A stretch of DNA of 64,000 nucleotides from Neodontobutis hainanensis (GCA_024349245.1 JALDNG010000501.1:246868-310867); one strand, 5' to 3'; shown: positions 25,492-38,588, numbered from the stretch's first letter. Notes: generated by a model not told the origin, from the sequence alone. Made by a program: numbers and translations.

Positions 25492-25754
25492 AAATCTTAA
25501 AAAAATCAAGTGCGCCCATCTATTAAGAATTTATGAATCTTATTGGTTCAAGAGTTGTTCACGAAAAGGATCGTGTGTGAGGGCTATCCTACTAACTCAT
25601 CGTGTTTCAGCCTTTAACCCTGATATCATTCAATATTTTTGACGATTATATACTCGAAAGGGAAGTTAGATGTGTTATGAGTTCTTTTAGAGGCAAAAAA
25701 GGAGTTAATCTGTTTTCGTTAAATTTCGAACTGGAGTCAACAGTGTCTCTTTAA
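25492..25754 (+). CDS. Unrecognised gene fragment with a textbook 34-bp intron (candidate)
   Basis: Two open exons flank an intron at 25577-25610 that has GTGAGG donor, TACTAAC branch-like element and GTTTCAG acceptor. Upstream exon reads ...HLLRIYESYWFKSCSRKGSC; downstream exon is open for 47 codons (PLTLISFNIFDDYILE, later FSLNFELESTVSL) to TAA 25754. No ATG was found in the upstream exon, so the 5' end is missing. A 26-bp intron inside exon 2 would give an earlier stop. Function unknown. Confidence 0.36.
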
Positions 25755-26788
25755 AGTGTTACTGTTTCACTTTAAATGCCAAAATGGTCAAATTACTTCA
25801 TGTCTTGTAAAATGCGCCAAAATAAAAGGGTTTATTTTTATCGGAATAAAATATTTCAAACTGATTGACTTCACTTGAAACGTTTCATCCATATTCTCGC
25901 AATAATTAACTTATTAAACCTGTTTTTTGGGATCGTACTTATCTTGTCATTTTTTCATTTATCTGGAACGTCTGTTAAAATTTTCTCTTTTTATCCTCAT
26001 GAGACACCTTTTATGTGAGTTATTTTCCCGCTAAATCAACCATGCTGTAAATTAAAGGATGTGGGATTTCCATGTATCAACAAATGTCATCATTAAAGCT
26101 TATAATTCCAAGAACATCCTTATAAACTTTAAAAATGTAACTTATTATCAATATAATAACATTTTTAGAATTATGGGGAAAAAATTAAATTTTGACTGAT
26201 TTTTTAAATTAAATACTTCGGCTATGCATCAACTTATGAAACCTTCCTTTATACAATACGATTATAATAATAAACAGGGTTAAATATTTTAAAACATTAA
26301 AATAGGTACTACTCTGATCAATTTTCTCCAGCTTTTGAAAAGTATTACTTTTCGAAAAATTAGGAAATTAAAATTAAATTATTATTGACCAGAATGAATA
26401 AACGTCTTCCCCAATGGAAGTTGAGTAAAAGTCGAGTCAAAATTTTATCTGTTTAAACGGCCGTTGTGATAATATCACAAATAAAATTCCGACATGTAAC
26501 TGAGAAAAAATACTCTCTGAAAGAGTCTTAAAAACAGTTTTCTTTGGGAGCGCATTCCCTGTTACTTATCTAATTGAGTTATAATATGTATAAACAAAAA
26601 AATGAAATCTTGAAGTGCATAAAAACCATGATAATAGAAAGTAACATGTTTGATTGAATAAATGTTGCCTTAGAGTGTAAACCCTTTGGGTCACAAAACT
26701 TTATCCATATAGAATGTGATAAAAATTAGATGTTATAATTTCTCAGTGTCTAGCTGAGCCATAAGCTTCAAGTCAGATTTTTCCAGGT

Positions 26789-27031
26789 ATGCGTTCCATT
26801 AAGAAAATTCAACGCTCCACACCGATTGATGAAACGAGGATTTCCTGGAAGAATGATAAGTTTGGTCAATCTCAAAAATCTTGTTTAACATTGCAGCCTA
26901 ACCCGGTTACATGTGCCTGCTATTGTTTTAGCCATTTTTTTACTCGGTGAGAAAATATTTGTTTGTCAGTCGTGGCATATAAACCGATTTCCCCCGACAT
27001 AAAGCGTAGCATGTTTCGTCTTTTGTCGTGA
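26789..27031 (+). CDS. Unrecognised ~60-residue single-pass membrane protein (candidate)
   Basis: ATG 26789 (MRSIKKIQRSTPIDETRISW), 37-bp intron 26860-26896, exon 2 to 26946, 23-bp intron 26947-26969 with GTGAGA donor, exon 3 to TGA 27031. The spliced product has a basic N-terminus, then a hydrophobic segment (VPAIVLAIFLLVVAY) and a short basic tail: a tail-anchored or small single-pass topology. Downstream open stretches at about 27171-27290 (containing FINGRKCVQVVVLDRREQ) could be further exons. The general plan recalls small tail-anchored subunits, but I cannot name it. Confidence 0.36.
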
Positions 27032-27445
27032 GCTTTTTATATTGTATCATAATAAAAATTTCAAAGCCGATAACTAAACCTGAGTAAAACCACTCTGCTC
27101 CCACACTTTCCCTTGATATTTCATGCTTGAAAATTTTGCAAAACCTGTCAGAATTTTTGGCAATTTTTAGTCGGTCGATTGAGAGTTAGCAAACGTCACA
27201 TCATTTCTAATCTATTTATCAATGGTCGAAAATGCGTTCAAGTAGTCGTATTAGATCGCCGAGAACAGATTATGGTCCACGTTGTAAAAAAATAACTTGC
27301 AATGAATTTGATGCTTATAAATGGCAAAGTTAAATCCCAGATTATGCTTTCTGACACTTTAAAACAATCTTTATAATTTAAAGATGTATAAACAAAAATA
27401 TTAACCTCTGAAGTGAATTATGTGTTTATACCCGATGAAAAAAAG

Positions 27446-27757
27446 ATGAAACAATCATATAGATTAGCTGAAATAGCTAAATTTCAAGTTATCGAAGCAT
27501 GCATTTTTTGAGTCTGGGAAGGGCATAGTCCCAGGTTAACCCGGCTCGTGGATTACTTATCCATGATAGATTTTTGTAAAAATTTAAATGGTATATTTAC
27601 GAAATAAGTATCATTATAAGTAGTTTTTTATTTTAAACACTGCAAAACTCTTACACTTTGCGTGGAGGAGAATGAAATTTTAGAATTTTGCGGGGAAAAA
27701 TCTGATAAAAAGAGAAAGAACTTGAAAATCTTAAAACATAAAAACAGAAGTGACTGA
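27446..27757 (+). CDS. Unrecognised basic protein, four exons (candidate)
   Basis: In-frame ATG 27446 (MKQSYRLAEIAKFQ); the frame is open upstream to 27392, so more N-terminus is possible. Introns 27488-27512 (25 bp), 27535-27569 (35 bp) and 27591-27620 (30 bp) all keep phase. The product continues SGKGIVPDFCKNLNVVFYF, KHCKTLTLCVEENEILEF, and a lysine-rich C-terminus (SDKKRKNLKILKHKNRSD), suggestive of a nuclear or nucleolar protein. TGA at 27757 is followed by TAATAA. If the second intron is not spliced a different internal segment results, also open. Family not recognised. Confidence 0.42.
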
Positions 27758-27924
27758 TAATAAAACAAAAATAGTACTAAAATGGATACTTTGAAGACGA
27801 TATATGAAATAAAGTCGTACATTAAGAGTTTTTTGAAGCCTCAAATTAACGCATAGACAAAATTATAACATAAATCTATTATTAACTAATGAATAACGTT
27901 CAACAAAAATTTTAAGAGATTTGG

Positions 27925-28162
27925 ATGTTGACACCGCGCAATGGTGAACTGGAAAAACACCTTGAGGAAATTTACTCTGAAACTGGTGTCTGAACTTATG
28001 CCTGTAGGATGATAAGTAATCGAAGTACCAATCGACCATGCTCTTCTTGTGCATTTAGAAGACAAGAGATGTTGAGTGGTAAGATAATAACGGGCTTTTG
28101 GTGCAACAGACATCAGTATCAAAGAATCACTTCTGATTCATGTCCTTAGTTGTGAGGAATAA
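27925..28162 (+). CDS. Unrecognised small acidic protein, three exons (candidate)
   Basis: ATG 27925 (MLTPRNGELEKHLEEIYSET), intron 27986-28016 (31 bp), VIEVPIDHALLVHLEDKR, intron 28071-28109 (39 bp, acceptor CAACAG), YISIKESLLIHVLSCEE, TAA at 28162. Phase is kept throughout and each intron contains stops. An alternative 23-bp intron at 28142-28164 would exchange the last six residues for a different tail ending at 28200. About 55 residues. No homologue recognised. The minus strand of this stretch also has two long open frames, which I take as shadows. Confidence 0.4.
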
Positions 28163-28200
28163 AGGCTCATCCGCATTGTTTCACAGAACGTTGGTCTTGA

Positions 28201-30867
28201 CTAAAATATAGTTTGAGATGGTTGGGCTGCTCATCTGAACGTTTAGTATTTTTGTTATAATTATTTTGTTTTAAATCAATTTGAACATTTTGTTCGTCCA
28301 CTCCCGTTGCTCTTACTCGTTGTAGAAATTATGTGAAGGACTGTAAAAAAGTATAAAAAACAAGAGGGGGATACCAAATGGGAACATAAATAGTTATGGC
28401 AAAATTTGTATTTTTGCAAATATAATAAAGATTTTATTAAAATATAATTGGCTATTTAAATTTATGTTTATTAACAAGTTGATTTGTAATTTTTTACCCA
28501 AGGGAAATACGGCACACGTTCAGATTTGCCTGCCTCTATATTTCAAGTAGTCTTTTATTTGACTATGTCAGAAAAAACAACATACAGTTTTTACAGACAT
28601 TAATAGTTTAACGATCTAGTTTCAATTAGCATGCGTGTCTTAGATTTATTAAAATTTAATTAAATGTTCAAAATGAAGATGTTTGCAGCATAAAAATATT
28701 ACCGAAGTAAAAATTACCAAAAGATTCATTATCTCCAACAGGGAATGTAACAGTTATCCAACACTCAAGGTGACAAGACAACTATAATTAAGGTTTATGT
28801 TTTATTTAATTAATTTTTTTACTGAATGAAAAGAACATGGGAGATAAAAACTTGTCTTATGTTAAAAATTTAAATTAACAGTGAACGAATACGTTGTATG
28901 ATGGAAAGAATTTTTTGTCTATTTAATTTTTAGAATAAGCGGGTAATAGTAACCGAGTTTCTTGCATTAGAAACTAAATTTCAAAGATTCTAAATGTTTC
29001 TCTTATATTAGTTGGTATAACCCTTAAAAATATCGATTTCTTTTGCTGAAAACAAACGAAGAAAAACTTGAAATCGTGCTTCATTCGATAAAGATTATTT
29101 TTCCAAGCTGACATAATTTATCATAACTCCAATAAAAAACGTTTATTTTCTGTCTTCGACTTTGAAACAAGTTGTAAAACCGGCCTTCATCATCATTTAA
29201 AGATACCTGTTTGAAAAAGTGTAGAATCACACTAATATTCATTTCAACAAATATTTATACTTAAATACAACCTTTAAGATAAAAGGGACCCACATATACA
29301 GTGTGATTCACAAAGAATCAAAAAATAAACGATATTTTTCTCGTAATATTCATTTTCAAGTCGTTTTAATTCATCTAAATTTGCAAATTTTGTATGTTCT
29401 TTTTCTGGCATATTAAACGACAAGAAGATAGATTCGTTTTTTATCATAAGTTAACGTCTCATATCTTTGTAAGCATTCGAGTATTAAAAAAGAAAATTTG
29501 TATGTATCCAATAGTTTGATAATGTGTCAAAGGTACGATTTGATCATGTTCGATAGTGTCCGAGAAATTTTCGCAAACATGGGTTGTTATAATAGTTAAA
29601 GGATATGAAAATATTGTCTCTCGTATCTTCAACAATTCACATTAATTGAATTTATATACCAAACGTAGTCCTTTTTAAACTTCGAAGTTTGCCGGTTTTT
29701 ATTTAAATAGGTTGAGTGATAATTTATTAAAATTTTTAATAGTTCGGTTCGGAAAAATGTATTTTAAAATTTTTTAGTTATTTAATTTATTGAAGGTTTT
29801 GAATTTACTCGATTAGCCTTGGAACGTTTGCGCAATCTTTAGTTTGTTAGATAACCATTTCAAAAAATGAGCAAATTTGAAAACTTTTAAATTAATGTTA
29901 ATTATAATCGCTATTCTACACCTTGAAAATTAAAAAAATATTGATTGAACGACATTAACTTTATGTTTAAATTATCATAGCTTTATTTTTAAATTGTGAT
30001 AAAAAATATACGAATGGAAGCATGTATTTCAAAATTCATCTCTATTGTTTTGAATTATTGATGAAATAAATTCGCATAAAATCATTTTGTCCTGCTTCGT
30101 TTAACATGGTGTCGCCTTCTCTGCTTCATGTGGACACAAATTATAATTGTACCAAGTGGCTATTTACAAAATAATTTTATGACAGAAAACAGGAAAGTAT
30201 GAAACTTCACAATATGGAATATTATAATTGATTAAACTATCAATGTTCAATTGAATAATATATGCTTAAACGTGTACACGCTCATATAATGTATTAACGA
30301 TTTGAAATGATAATTCGGTACATCAATATTCATTAGTTATGTGTCCTCCACTATTCATAAAAATTAAAAGATAAAAAATTCAAAGTGCGCTCGTGAAAAG
30401 GTGAAGTAATATCATGCGCATAAATCATGGTTGTGAAACTAGATTTCTTCCTAATCTGAAAATTATAATTGAGAAGAAATCAAATTGTGTTTAGGACATA
30501 AAATCATTTATAATAATAGTATAAAGTTATCATAATAACCTGTATGAATAAAACATTAAAAATAACTTTCTACTCTAAAATAAATGCCCAATTGAGGAAT
30601 ACAAAGTGGGAAAACCAAAGTATTCATTCAAAAATGGAATGTTAATACGATCGTAAAAATTCAGATGTTATACATTTAATTATTGCTCAAAGTTAAGTCC
30701 TTAAAATTGAGAGAAATTTAAAAGAAACTGATTTATTTATTTAACAAACAAAAAATATAAAAGTACAGATAAAGAATTATTATTTCAGGATGACTAAAAT
30801 TGTAACTCAAAAATATATTTGAAAATTGAAAGTATAAATGGAAAAAATATTAATATCTTCAAAAATA
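28201..30867. other. AT-rich interval, nothing assigned
   Basis: No exon chain, repeat or RNA gene that I can support. Confidence 0.5.
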
Positions 30868-30892
30868 CGTCCCTGCCCAGACTCGAACTGGG

Positions 30893-30925
<33 letters not shown>

Positions 30926-30941
30926 GTTGCGCCACAGAGAC
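30868..30941 (-). tRNA. tRNA-Asn (anticodon GTT), copy 2
   Basis: A 74-nt cloverleaf on minus with complete acceptor stem (5' GTCTCTG with 3' CAGGGAC, one G-T pair), canonical D-arm, anticodon GTT in CTGTTAA loop context, and T-arm with TTCGAGTC. It closely matches metazoan tRNA-Asn. No intron and no encoded CCA. Its body is identical to the copy at 4343. Confidence 0.95.
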
Positions 30942-32259
30942 CACAACGGGACTTCTTAAGAATGATATATAAAACTATAATAAACTGATTTTGTTACTAA
31001 ATTTGATTTAAAAATTACAAGAAGCTTAAAATTCAGGAAAAAATTATTTGTATAATTATGAAAAATTAAATTATTTTATGAATTCGAAAAGATCTACCAT
31101 TTTTACAAATAGCGATGTTCGCTGCCATCAAAGTTTTATAATGAAGAATAATTCAACTAATATATGATTTTAGTATTAACAGGGTCTGAGATCGCTTTTA
31201 CTGCATATACTTAAATTAAGATAGTATTTACAGACTATCTTTACACATCTTTATATTTTAAGAATATTGTTGATTTTCATCGTTTTGATGGAGAAATATA
31301 AATTAAAATATCTTACGTTATATTTTAAGATATGAAATTATTTCATGGAACTTGATTGAAATACTATTTTCCATGGCTATATTGATAAAAAATAGTTTAT
31401 AAATCACAATATCAGAGATTTTTACACAATAAGTATATTGATTACAATGAGCCAAAAGTTGAGAATATTTTCTAAAATATATTGGAGTTAACTGAACTTG
31501 AAGAAATTCACGTCACGACTTTTTTTTATTTTTACAGATAGGTTTAAAGAGTTGAGAGCAAATAAACATGTCATAAAGAGCTAAAAAGCGTGAATTCGAT
31601 CTCTAACCACGATTATAAAATAGAAGGGATTTCAGATTTTCCTAACAACATGGATCTTACAAACTAAAGCTTACAGCCTGAATAAGCATACTGAAGCAAC
31701 GAGATTTATTTCCGATATAACTATGTTCTATTTGAAAAATTTACTGCTCAAAAAGTCATTCAAAGCTTTTATACTCTAAACAACACTGATTCATTGAATA
31801 AAATTGTGAAAATTACTACTATAATCGAAAATGCAGGATATATTATTTTCTAAAATTATAAAAATCATTTTGTGCATGTCGACAATAATATAGTATCCAA
31901 GAGTTCGCGAGTGCATAATAAAGTTTTAATTTCACATCCTTTAAGAATTGTATCATTATAACTCTTACTAAAGTTTCTGAATTATTTTGTTATTAATTAT
32001 GAGAATATCACATTTTTGTTTTTTCTGAAAAGTAATCTAATTTTCTGGGAGTTTAAGTGTGATAACACATACGTTTAGATGTGTCATTAAACATAAAATC
32101 AAATGTGATATTTTTTAAATAATTTTAACTATTTATCAGTTATAAACCAGTGGATATGATTGTACGATGAAAATAATTTTACACTTTCGATCACCACCGA
32201 AAATCAATGACTGTTTTTATGCATATTTATATTATACTATACGAAGCCATCAATTGAAT
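30942..32259. other. AT-rich interval between tRNA-Asn and hAT copy 1
   Basis: Nothing assigned. Confidence 0.5.
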
Positions 32260-32267
32260 GTTTAAAA
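32260..32267 (+). repeat. Target-site duplication, left, of hAT copy 1
   Basis: GTTTAAAA directly before the CAGGGGTGGCC terminus; repeated at 34409-34416. Eight bases and the nTnnnnAn pattern fit hAT insertion. Confidence 0.8.
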
Positions 32268-34408
32268 CAGGGGTGGCCAACCCGCGGCCCTCCTAAGAAA
32301 ATTTTGCGGCCCGCAGAGTTTTAGCATTTTTATATACACGTTTATTTTCAACGGAAAAATTAAAAAAAATTTTTTCATCTACCTCTAATTTCAGCATGCA
32401 TTCTAATAAACGAACAATAATAGATGAAAACAGAAGATATAGCGAAGATTGGGAAGCAAAATACTTTTTATACTCAAAATAAAAAGCTAATCTGTTTAAT
32501 TTGTCGAGAACACGTTGCTGTATTCAAAGAATACATTGTTAAAAGACACTACGAAACGAAACATTGTGATTATATAAAATTCGATAAAGAGATTAAAGAA
32601 ACTAGACTCAAAGAATTTAAATCGCAGTTAAAATCTCAACAAAAAATGTTTCGTCTGTCACTACAACAACCAAACCGAATTGTAAAAGCAAGTTATTCTA
32701 TTTCTCTTTTGATTGCAAAAAGTATGAAAGCGTTTTCGGAAGGAGAATTCATCAAGGAATGTTTAGAAGCTGCAGCGAAAACTCTTTATCCAGACAAATG
32801 CGAATCATTTTCAAATCTGAGTCTTTCCCGGCAAACGATTTGTCGTCGAATAAACGATATTTCAAATGAAATTATCATCAAGCTACGTGAACGAATTCAA
32901 GATTTTAAATATTTCTCATTGGCATTTGATGAAAGCACAGATATATCAGATACAGCGCAGCTTGTAATATTTGTTCGTGGAGTAAATGAATCATTTCAAA
33001 TAACAGAGGAAATGTTAAACATGGTAAGTTTGAAGAATACAACAAAAGGTGAAGATATTTTCCATGCCATCGAAAGATGTTTACATGAGAATAATATGAA
33101 TTTGGATACCCTTTCTGGAATATCAACTTGATGGCGCACCTGCTATGATCGGTAAAGCAAAAGGAGCTGTGAAATTACTACTAGATAAAAAGGAATTCAA
33201 GAACGATATTCAAAATCGTGTTAAGAAAGATGATTTATTTATTATCCACTGTTTGATTCATCAACAGAATTTATGTGCCCAAACGTTATCAATGAATCAT
33301 GTAATGAATGTAGTAATCAAAACAGTGAATTACATTCATTCGCATGCACTTTCTCACCGACAATTTAAAGAATTTCTGAATGAAATGGATTCTGAATACG
33401 GAGACATAATATATTTCAGTCAAGTTAGATGGTTAAGTCGTGGAAAATGTTTACAACGATTCTATGAGCTTCGGCAAGAAATTGATGAGTTTATGAATGA
33501 CAGGCAAAGACCAATACCCGAACTGAAAGATGATGAGTGGTTAATGGATTTATGTTTTTTAGTGGATATTGTTGAAAAACTCAATCAATTAAACGTCTCA
33601 TTGCAGGAAAAGACAATTTAATAGTAGATGCGTTCAATCATATCAAAGCATTTCAAAGAAAATTGCAACTATTCGAATCTCAATTGAAAAATAATAACGT
33701 TCAGCATTTTCCATTGTTAAAAGAAATGAAAAATCCACGAAATAACAATTATTTTAAATATGCACAAGAAATCGGAAAACTTATAGTTGCCTTTGAAAGT
33801 CGCTTTGCTAATTTACACAAATACAATAAGATATTTGAAATATATTCATCTCCTTTTATGTCGATGTCGAGTCGGTCCCAGAACATATCCAGATGGAGTT
33901 GATTGATTTACAATGCAATAACGAATTAAGACAAATTTTGAAGCATCAAAATCTAAGCTTGATTTTTATAACATTTATATCACAAGAGAAAGATTTTCAA
34001 ATTTGAGAAATCTGGCACAAAAGTCGTAAGTGCATTTGGATCAACTTATATCTGCGAATCATTTTTTCGAAAATGAAATTTACTAAACATAAATCACGTT
34101 CGAGTTTGACGGACGAAAATCTACAAAACCAATTACGATGTGCAAATACAAGCATAGATATCGATCTGCAGAAGTTAATGAGAGCATGGAAAAGCAAATA
34201 TCTCATTAATTGAATAAATTAAATTTGTGAGAATTATTTTATTAATATAATTTTTACTTTGTGTTTTTGAGTAATATTATTTAATTTTGTTTAATTTCAT
34301 TTTTATTAGCGTCTTATCACTTATGAATGATATATAAATTTTTATGCGGCCCGCGAGTTTATGATAAATTTCAAAATGGCTCGAAGGTTCATACTGGCCT
34401 GCTCTAAA
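32268..34408 (+). mobile_element. hAT-family DNA transposon, copy 1 (degenerate)
   Basis: Left terminus CAGGGGTGGCCAACCCGCGG, flanked on both sides by the 8-bp duplication GTTTAAAA. The right terminus has diverged (GGCCTGCTCTAAA) and no longer mirrors the left one. It encodes a broken transposase of the BED-finger type related to host proteins GTF2IRD2, ZBED5 and EPM2AIP1. It is about 95% like copy 2 at 50213, in the same orientation, and keeps 22 bp near the left end that copy 2 has lost. Confidence 0.9.
32396..34209 (+). pseudogene. hAT transposase, GTF2IRD2/ZBED-like (frameshifted)
   Basis: Intended start ATG 32396. An N-terminal BED/C2H2-like zinc finger (CLICREHVAVFKEYIVKRHY) precedes the RNase-H-like transposase with the first catalytic aspartate in SLAFDESTD and the conserved tryptophan in FSQVRWLSRGK. 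The reading frame is broken by single-base indels: one missing T near 32470 before the zinc finger, an extra base near 33127, a missing base near 33606, and another near 33935-34020. Cut-and-paste transposition is the family's reaction; this copy cannot make the full enzyme. Confidence 0.9.
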
Positions 34409-34416
34409 GTTTAAAA
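34409..34416 (+). repeat. Target-site duplication, right, of hAT copy 1
   Basis: GTTTAAAA, identical to 32260-32267. Confidence 0.8.
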
Positions 34417-36164
34417 TTTACTTTAAATTTTTATTTGTTTTTCGTTTTGTTCATTTTCGTAATTTTTCATTTCTTTGCTTTTAAGCTTTCCAAATTTCAA
34501 AATTTTTTAAATGAGTTTTTTTTTATTTTTTTGGTCATTGAAAGAAGCTTCAGAAAGAAAATGAACTTGAAATTTTATCTTTCAGGAAGATTACATCCAA
34601 AGTCGTTTATTTTTACAATTAAAAGCAAAGCAATCAAATAAATCAGTTGCATTTAGTACATCAAGGATTTTTGATAAAAATTCATTAAAAAATTTTTAAA
34701 AACTTCAATGATAAATAAATTGATGTCAAAATATTTTCATAGTTGTTTGTTAACGCACGCTTAAAATAATTATAAATTTTCTTCAAGGAATACTGCTCTT
34801 ACTATTAAACCGTCTCTTATATTTCTATTTGAATTGAAAATTACTTTTGGCGAAATGATGTTATAAGTTCTAACTCATCCGCACGAAACACCAATAAAAT
34901 GGACTTAGGCAAACATAGAAAATTTCACTTAAACGAGTTGTGTTATGTTTATTTTTAAGTGACTAAAATATATTTATTCTTAGACAAGATACTTCTTTTT
35001 CATTGTTCCATTTCATAAGAGAGTAAAACTTTTTTTCACTTACATAACTCTTTTTTGATTCAAAAATGCGAAAAAGTACACATCTTATTGTTAATTTGTT
35101 TCTTTAATGTTCTTAATAGTATATTATCACGAAAAGTTTTAAAATAATTCAATTTAAAAAATTTGGTTATTTAATTCCCTAAATCGGTTAGCCGAAATAT
35201 TACTGTTTTTATAAGCTACAGAAAATTAAATATTCAATTGTTTATCTTTTCACTTTTTAAGTTCTTTAAGACTTATTATGATGGCTAAACATGCCATTTA
35301 TTATTTGACTCTTAAAATAAATTAATTTAAGGCACATAAACAGGCAAATATAATACGTGAAAAATATTTTATTGAAGTAAATTAACAATTTTATGAATTA
35401 CAAAAATAAACTACTTTTTCATCAGTTTTATATTTTTGAAAAATAAAATCGAAAAAAACTCGGTTCATCGAAATAACTAAAAACGTTGATTTTGCTTTCA
35501 ATAGACTATGTTTAACAACTTAGCTTATCAGTTTTAATGTCAGGATCCTTGACTTAAATAGCACCATTGAAAAATAAATCTATGAAAAATAAAAATGTAA
35601 GTTTAAAAACATATCGTTGCTGTATAGTCGAATTTTCTTTATACACGTGGACTAGATGTGAAATTTAAACAGTTGTAATTTACAATTTACCGCCTGAAAG
35701 CTGTAATTATTATTTTGAATACTTTTGAATTTTTGTCACTTGATGACACTTTAAAATTATAAAACCTAAAGTTTAGAATGTTTTTGATTAGATTTTTTCA
35801 AATGCCTGAATTATCGATTTATTCGTTATTTGTTAAAATGTCTCTCTATAATCGTGAGGTTCAGCTACAAATTTAAAAGGGCCACAATATGATAATCTAC
35901 TCTTATAATGGCACACTCGAGTACGTTGAGTGATCTACATTTCTATGTTTTCATGGTGTATTTAAACCAAATTTTTGTTATAAATTGATGCAGGAAATAA
36001 ACACACAAAATTTTAAAGAAAACACTCAATAATTATTTAGTTTAAATATGGTTTGAAACACCAAATTAATTTATTTTGAATAGTTAAAATGGATAAATCA
36101 AACTGCAGGAAGAACATATCTCTAATTTATCTTTATAAATCTTCAAAGTGTTAAATTAAAAAAT
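34417..36164. other. AT-rich interval, nothing assigned
   Basis: Low-complexity A/T runs; the open frame at 34435-34641 is F/K/I-rich and looks like chance. Confidence 0.45.
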
Positions 36165-36261
36165 TTATTCATTAAAATAAAATTCGCATTTTATGAGAGA
36201 AAAACGACAAAAGTAATTTTTTAAACATTTTTCAATCTGTCTGTTTTTAAGATTTACAGTA

Positions 36262-36702
36262 TCATCTCTCGATTTTTGGAATTTCAATTGCTGAAGACCC
36301 AGAAAATTCCTTAATATTATGGTTGTTTCTACTCTTCTTTCCTGGATTAGAGCGCAACACGGACAACAGATGTGAATACAAACATCGCCAATTATATTTC
36401 CCTTGATTCCTTTCTTATTTCGAAGATCATATCGATTGAGAGCCCCGACAATACATCCTCCAAATATATAGAGAACGCCCCAAACCAGACACTCTTTGCC
36501 TGTTTCTCTGGCAATTTCGCCTTCTGTCACACACGGCAGAAAGCACGTCATGACGGTTAATCTCAAGTCTTGAAAGCATGAAAAGAGAATTTGAAAACGG
36601 CATAAATATATGTTAATTGTTATGTTGAGTCGAAAGTTGTCGTAGTCAAACCGCAATCTGTTATATAAATTAAATTATTGCGAAATAACACATATTTTTC
36701 AT
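36262..36702 (-). CDS. PLAC8/cysteine-rich domain membrane protein
   Basis: The Cys-rich PLAC8 (DUF614) signature is clear: LFSCFQDLRLTVMTCFLPCV, GEIARETGKECLVWG, the glycine-rich hydrophobic segment, NRYDLRNKKGIKGNIIGD, and VCIHICCPCCALIQERR. Animal and plant relatives (PLAC8, cornifelin, FW2.2, Pcr) are small membrane-associated proteins linked to cell size, lipid or cation homeostasis. Proposed start ATG 36702 (MKN/I) with a 34-bp intron 36658-36691. After QERR a 23-bp GT-AG intron (36310-36332) gives a short tail ending at 36262, which matches the usual family length. Without that intron the frame runs on to 36165 with an unrelated K/F-rich tail. The intron-containing form is preferred because its size matches the other genes here. 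Confidence 0.88.
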
Positions 36703-38588
36703 TTATTTGACTCGATTATTTATTGAATATTCGATTCATACGTTGCTATATACCTGTGAAAATAAAACTTATAAATACTGTGATAACTTATCTACCTAAA
36801 ACTCTCATGTTGTTTTCTGTTTTAATTTTTTAGGGATGAAGGCGGTCACTCTTTTTATTTTAGTTATGAACATAAACTTTTTGTTTTTGATAGTATGGTA
36901 AATTTTCGAAAAATTATATTTTTGTGAAATAAAAACCATTTTAAATAAAAGACATATAAAATTTTTCAGGACAAACATTAACATGTGTGCATGTAAAAAA
37001 CATGTATTTTCGCGCGTTATTTTTGAAAAAATAACTTAAAACTTTAAATTTAATCTTGGTTAACGATGCTTGATTTATTTTAAAATGGTAAAAAATATGC
37101 CACAATAAAAAGACATCAATTTGTGGTTTGTATTAATGTTCGATGTAAAATTACGCTGTCGCACACATTTTTGTTGAAAATAATTGATAAAAATTTTCAC
37201 AAGTTTTTAAATTATGGCATTATAGACTACGAAAATTTTTATTCAAATAAATCGAGTCGTTAACGAAAAATACTATTTTTATTGACAATGATACATGCAT
37301 TTTCAAAATTGTTTGTTGTTAAAAGCTAAAATAAATCGAAAGTCAGAAAATAAGGAATTCCTTGATTTCTTAATATTAAATTGTTCATGATTTTTTTTCG
37401 TAAATAAAGAGTTTTAATAATAGCAGCACGATTGTGACATCACGAAGTAAATCTGTCTGGAAATCGTAAGTGTTCCTAGCTTCGAATCAAAGGTCATTAG
37501 GCCACTAATCAGATCAAAATATAACATTTTTATCGTATGTTTTGGATGATTTTAAGATTATTTAACGTTTTATTACTCTTAGAATTTTTATATATTTTAT
37601 AGGATTCGGTTAAATTTTAAGTTTTAACAAGACTAGTAAGTGTTTCGTGGTCACCAATAAGATATTTATGGTTTTGTATAATTTTCATTGAGTAGTATCG
37701 GCCAATTCAGTTTTTCCTGTCTCTTATCTTTAAAAGATGAAGTGATTCCGTCGGTAAGACTCCACATAATTATTTATTTCTCGTTTCATATAACTGTAAC
37801 TATCTACATTTATTTTATTACGCCACGGAAGATCATTTAGCTTGAAGAAAATTAATTCGTAAAGTTGAAGAAAGGTTGAATAATGGTTGAATAAATTTAA
37901 TAATATTTAAGTTTACATGAATCAATTGATGAAAAACATCTCAAAAAGATATCTTGATTGGAAAAATATTCTTGCCTTAATAGAAAACTAAAAATAATAT
38001 AAGCACGTTAAAGAGAACATCAAATTCGTAAAATGGCGTAAATGATCATGATCACGGAGTAACAACTTAATGGAATAAAATTTCCCGCTTAAAATTTTAA
38101 TTCTTTTGCGTGTAAAAAACGTAACATAAAAGGTTAATCGGGGAAATTATATATTTAGGCAAATTTTCGGGTTTCGGAATACCCTTGACAAGATGATTCT
38201 GAGATAGAGTTGTCTTCAACCATAAAAATATTCATAAAAATCTTAACCAGAGCTAAATTTATGCTAAAATGTAAAGAAACTAGCCTGAACTCTAAACAAT
38301 AAAGGTACACATTAAAATCAGTTTTCAAGGTGCCCTCTCAAAAATGTTTCCTTCGTCCTTGTAGATTTATATAAAATCGACAAGTAGGAATGATATCTTT
38401 TGTATCGAAGTGCTCTCAAGGGATAAATTGTAATACGAAAAATTGAAAATCCCTTGATTCAAAAGATATCTTCCATTAAACTTTATGAGCGGTAGAAAAC
38501 TGAAATATCTTTATAAATGTCAGTCTAAAAATAAAACATATTTTTTGTTAAGGTTGTTGATAATATTTAAAGTGCTAATATCAGTATT
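36703..38588. other. AT-rich interval, nothing assigned
   Basis: No convincing feature. Confidence 0.5.

Noticed and set aside
27863..28122. Two overlapping minus frames of 63 and 78 codons
   Set aside because: The plus strand here splices into an acidic small protein with good acceptors; the minus frames lack splice support and look like shadows.
34435..34641. 68-codon plus frame just after hAT copy 1
   Set aside because: Homopolymer-driven F/K-rich reading without partners.
36372..36560. Plus frame of 62 codons
   Set aside because: Antisense of the PLAC8 domain, which has a clear signature on minus.
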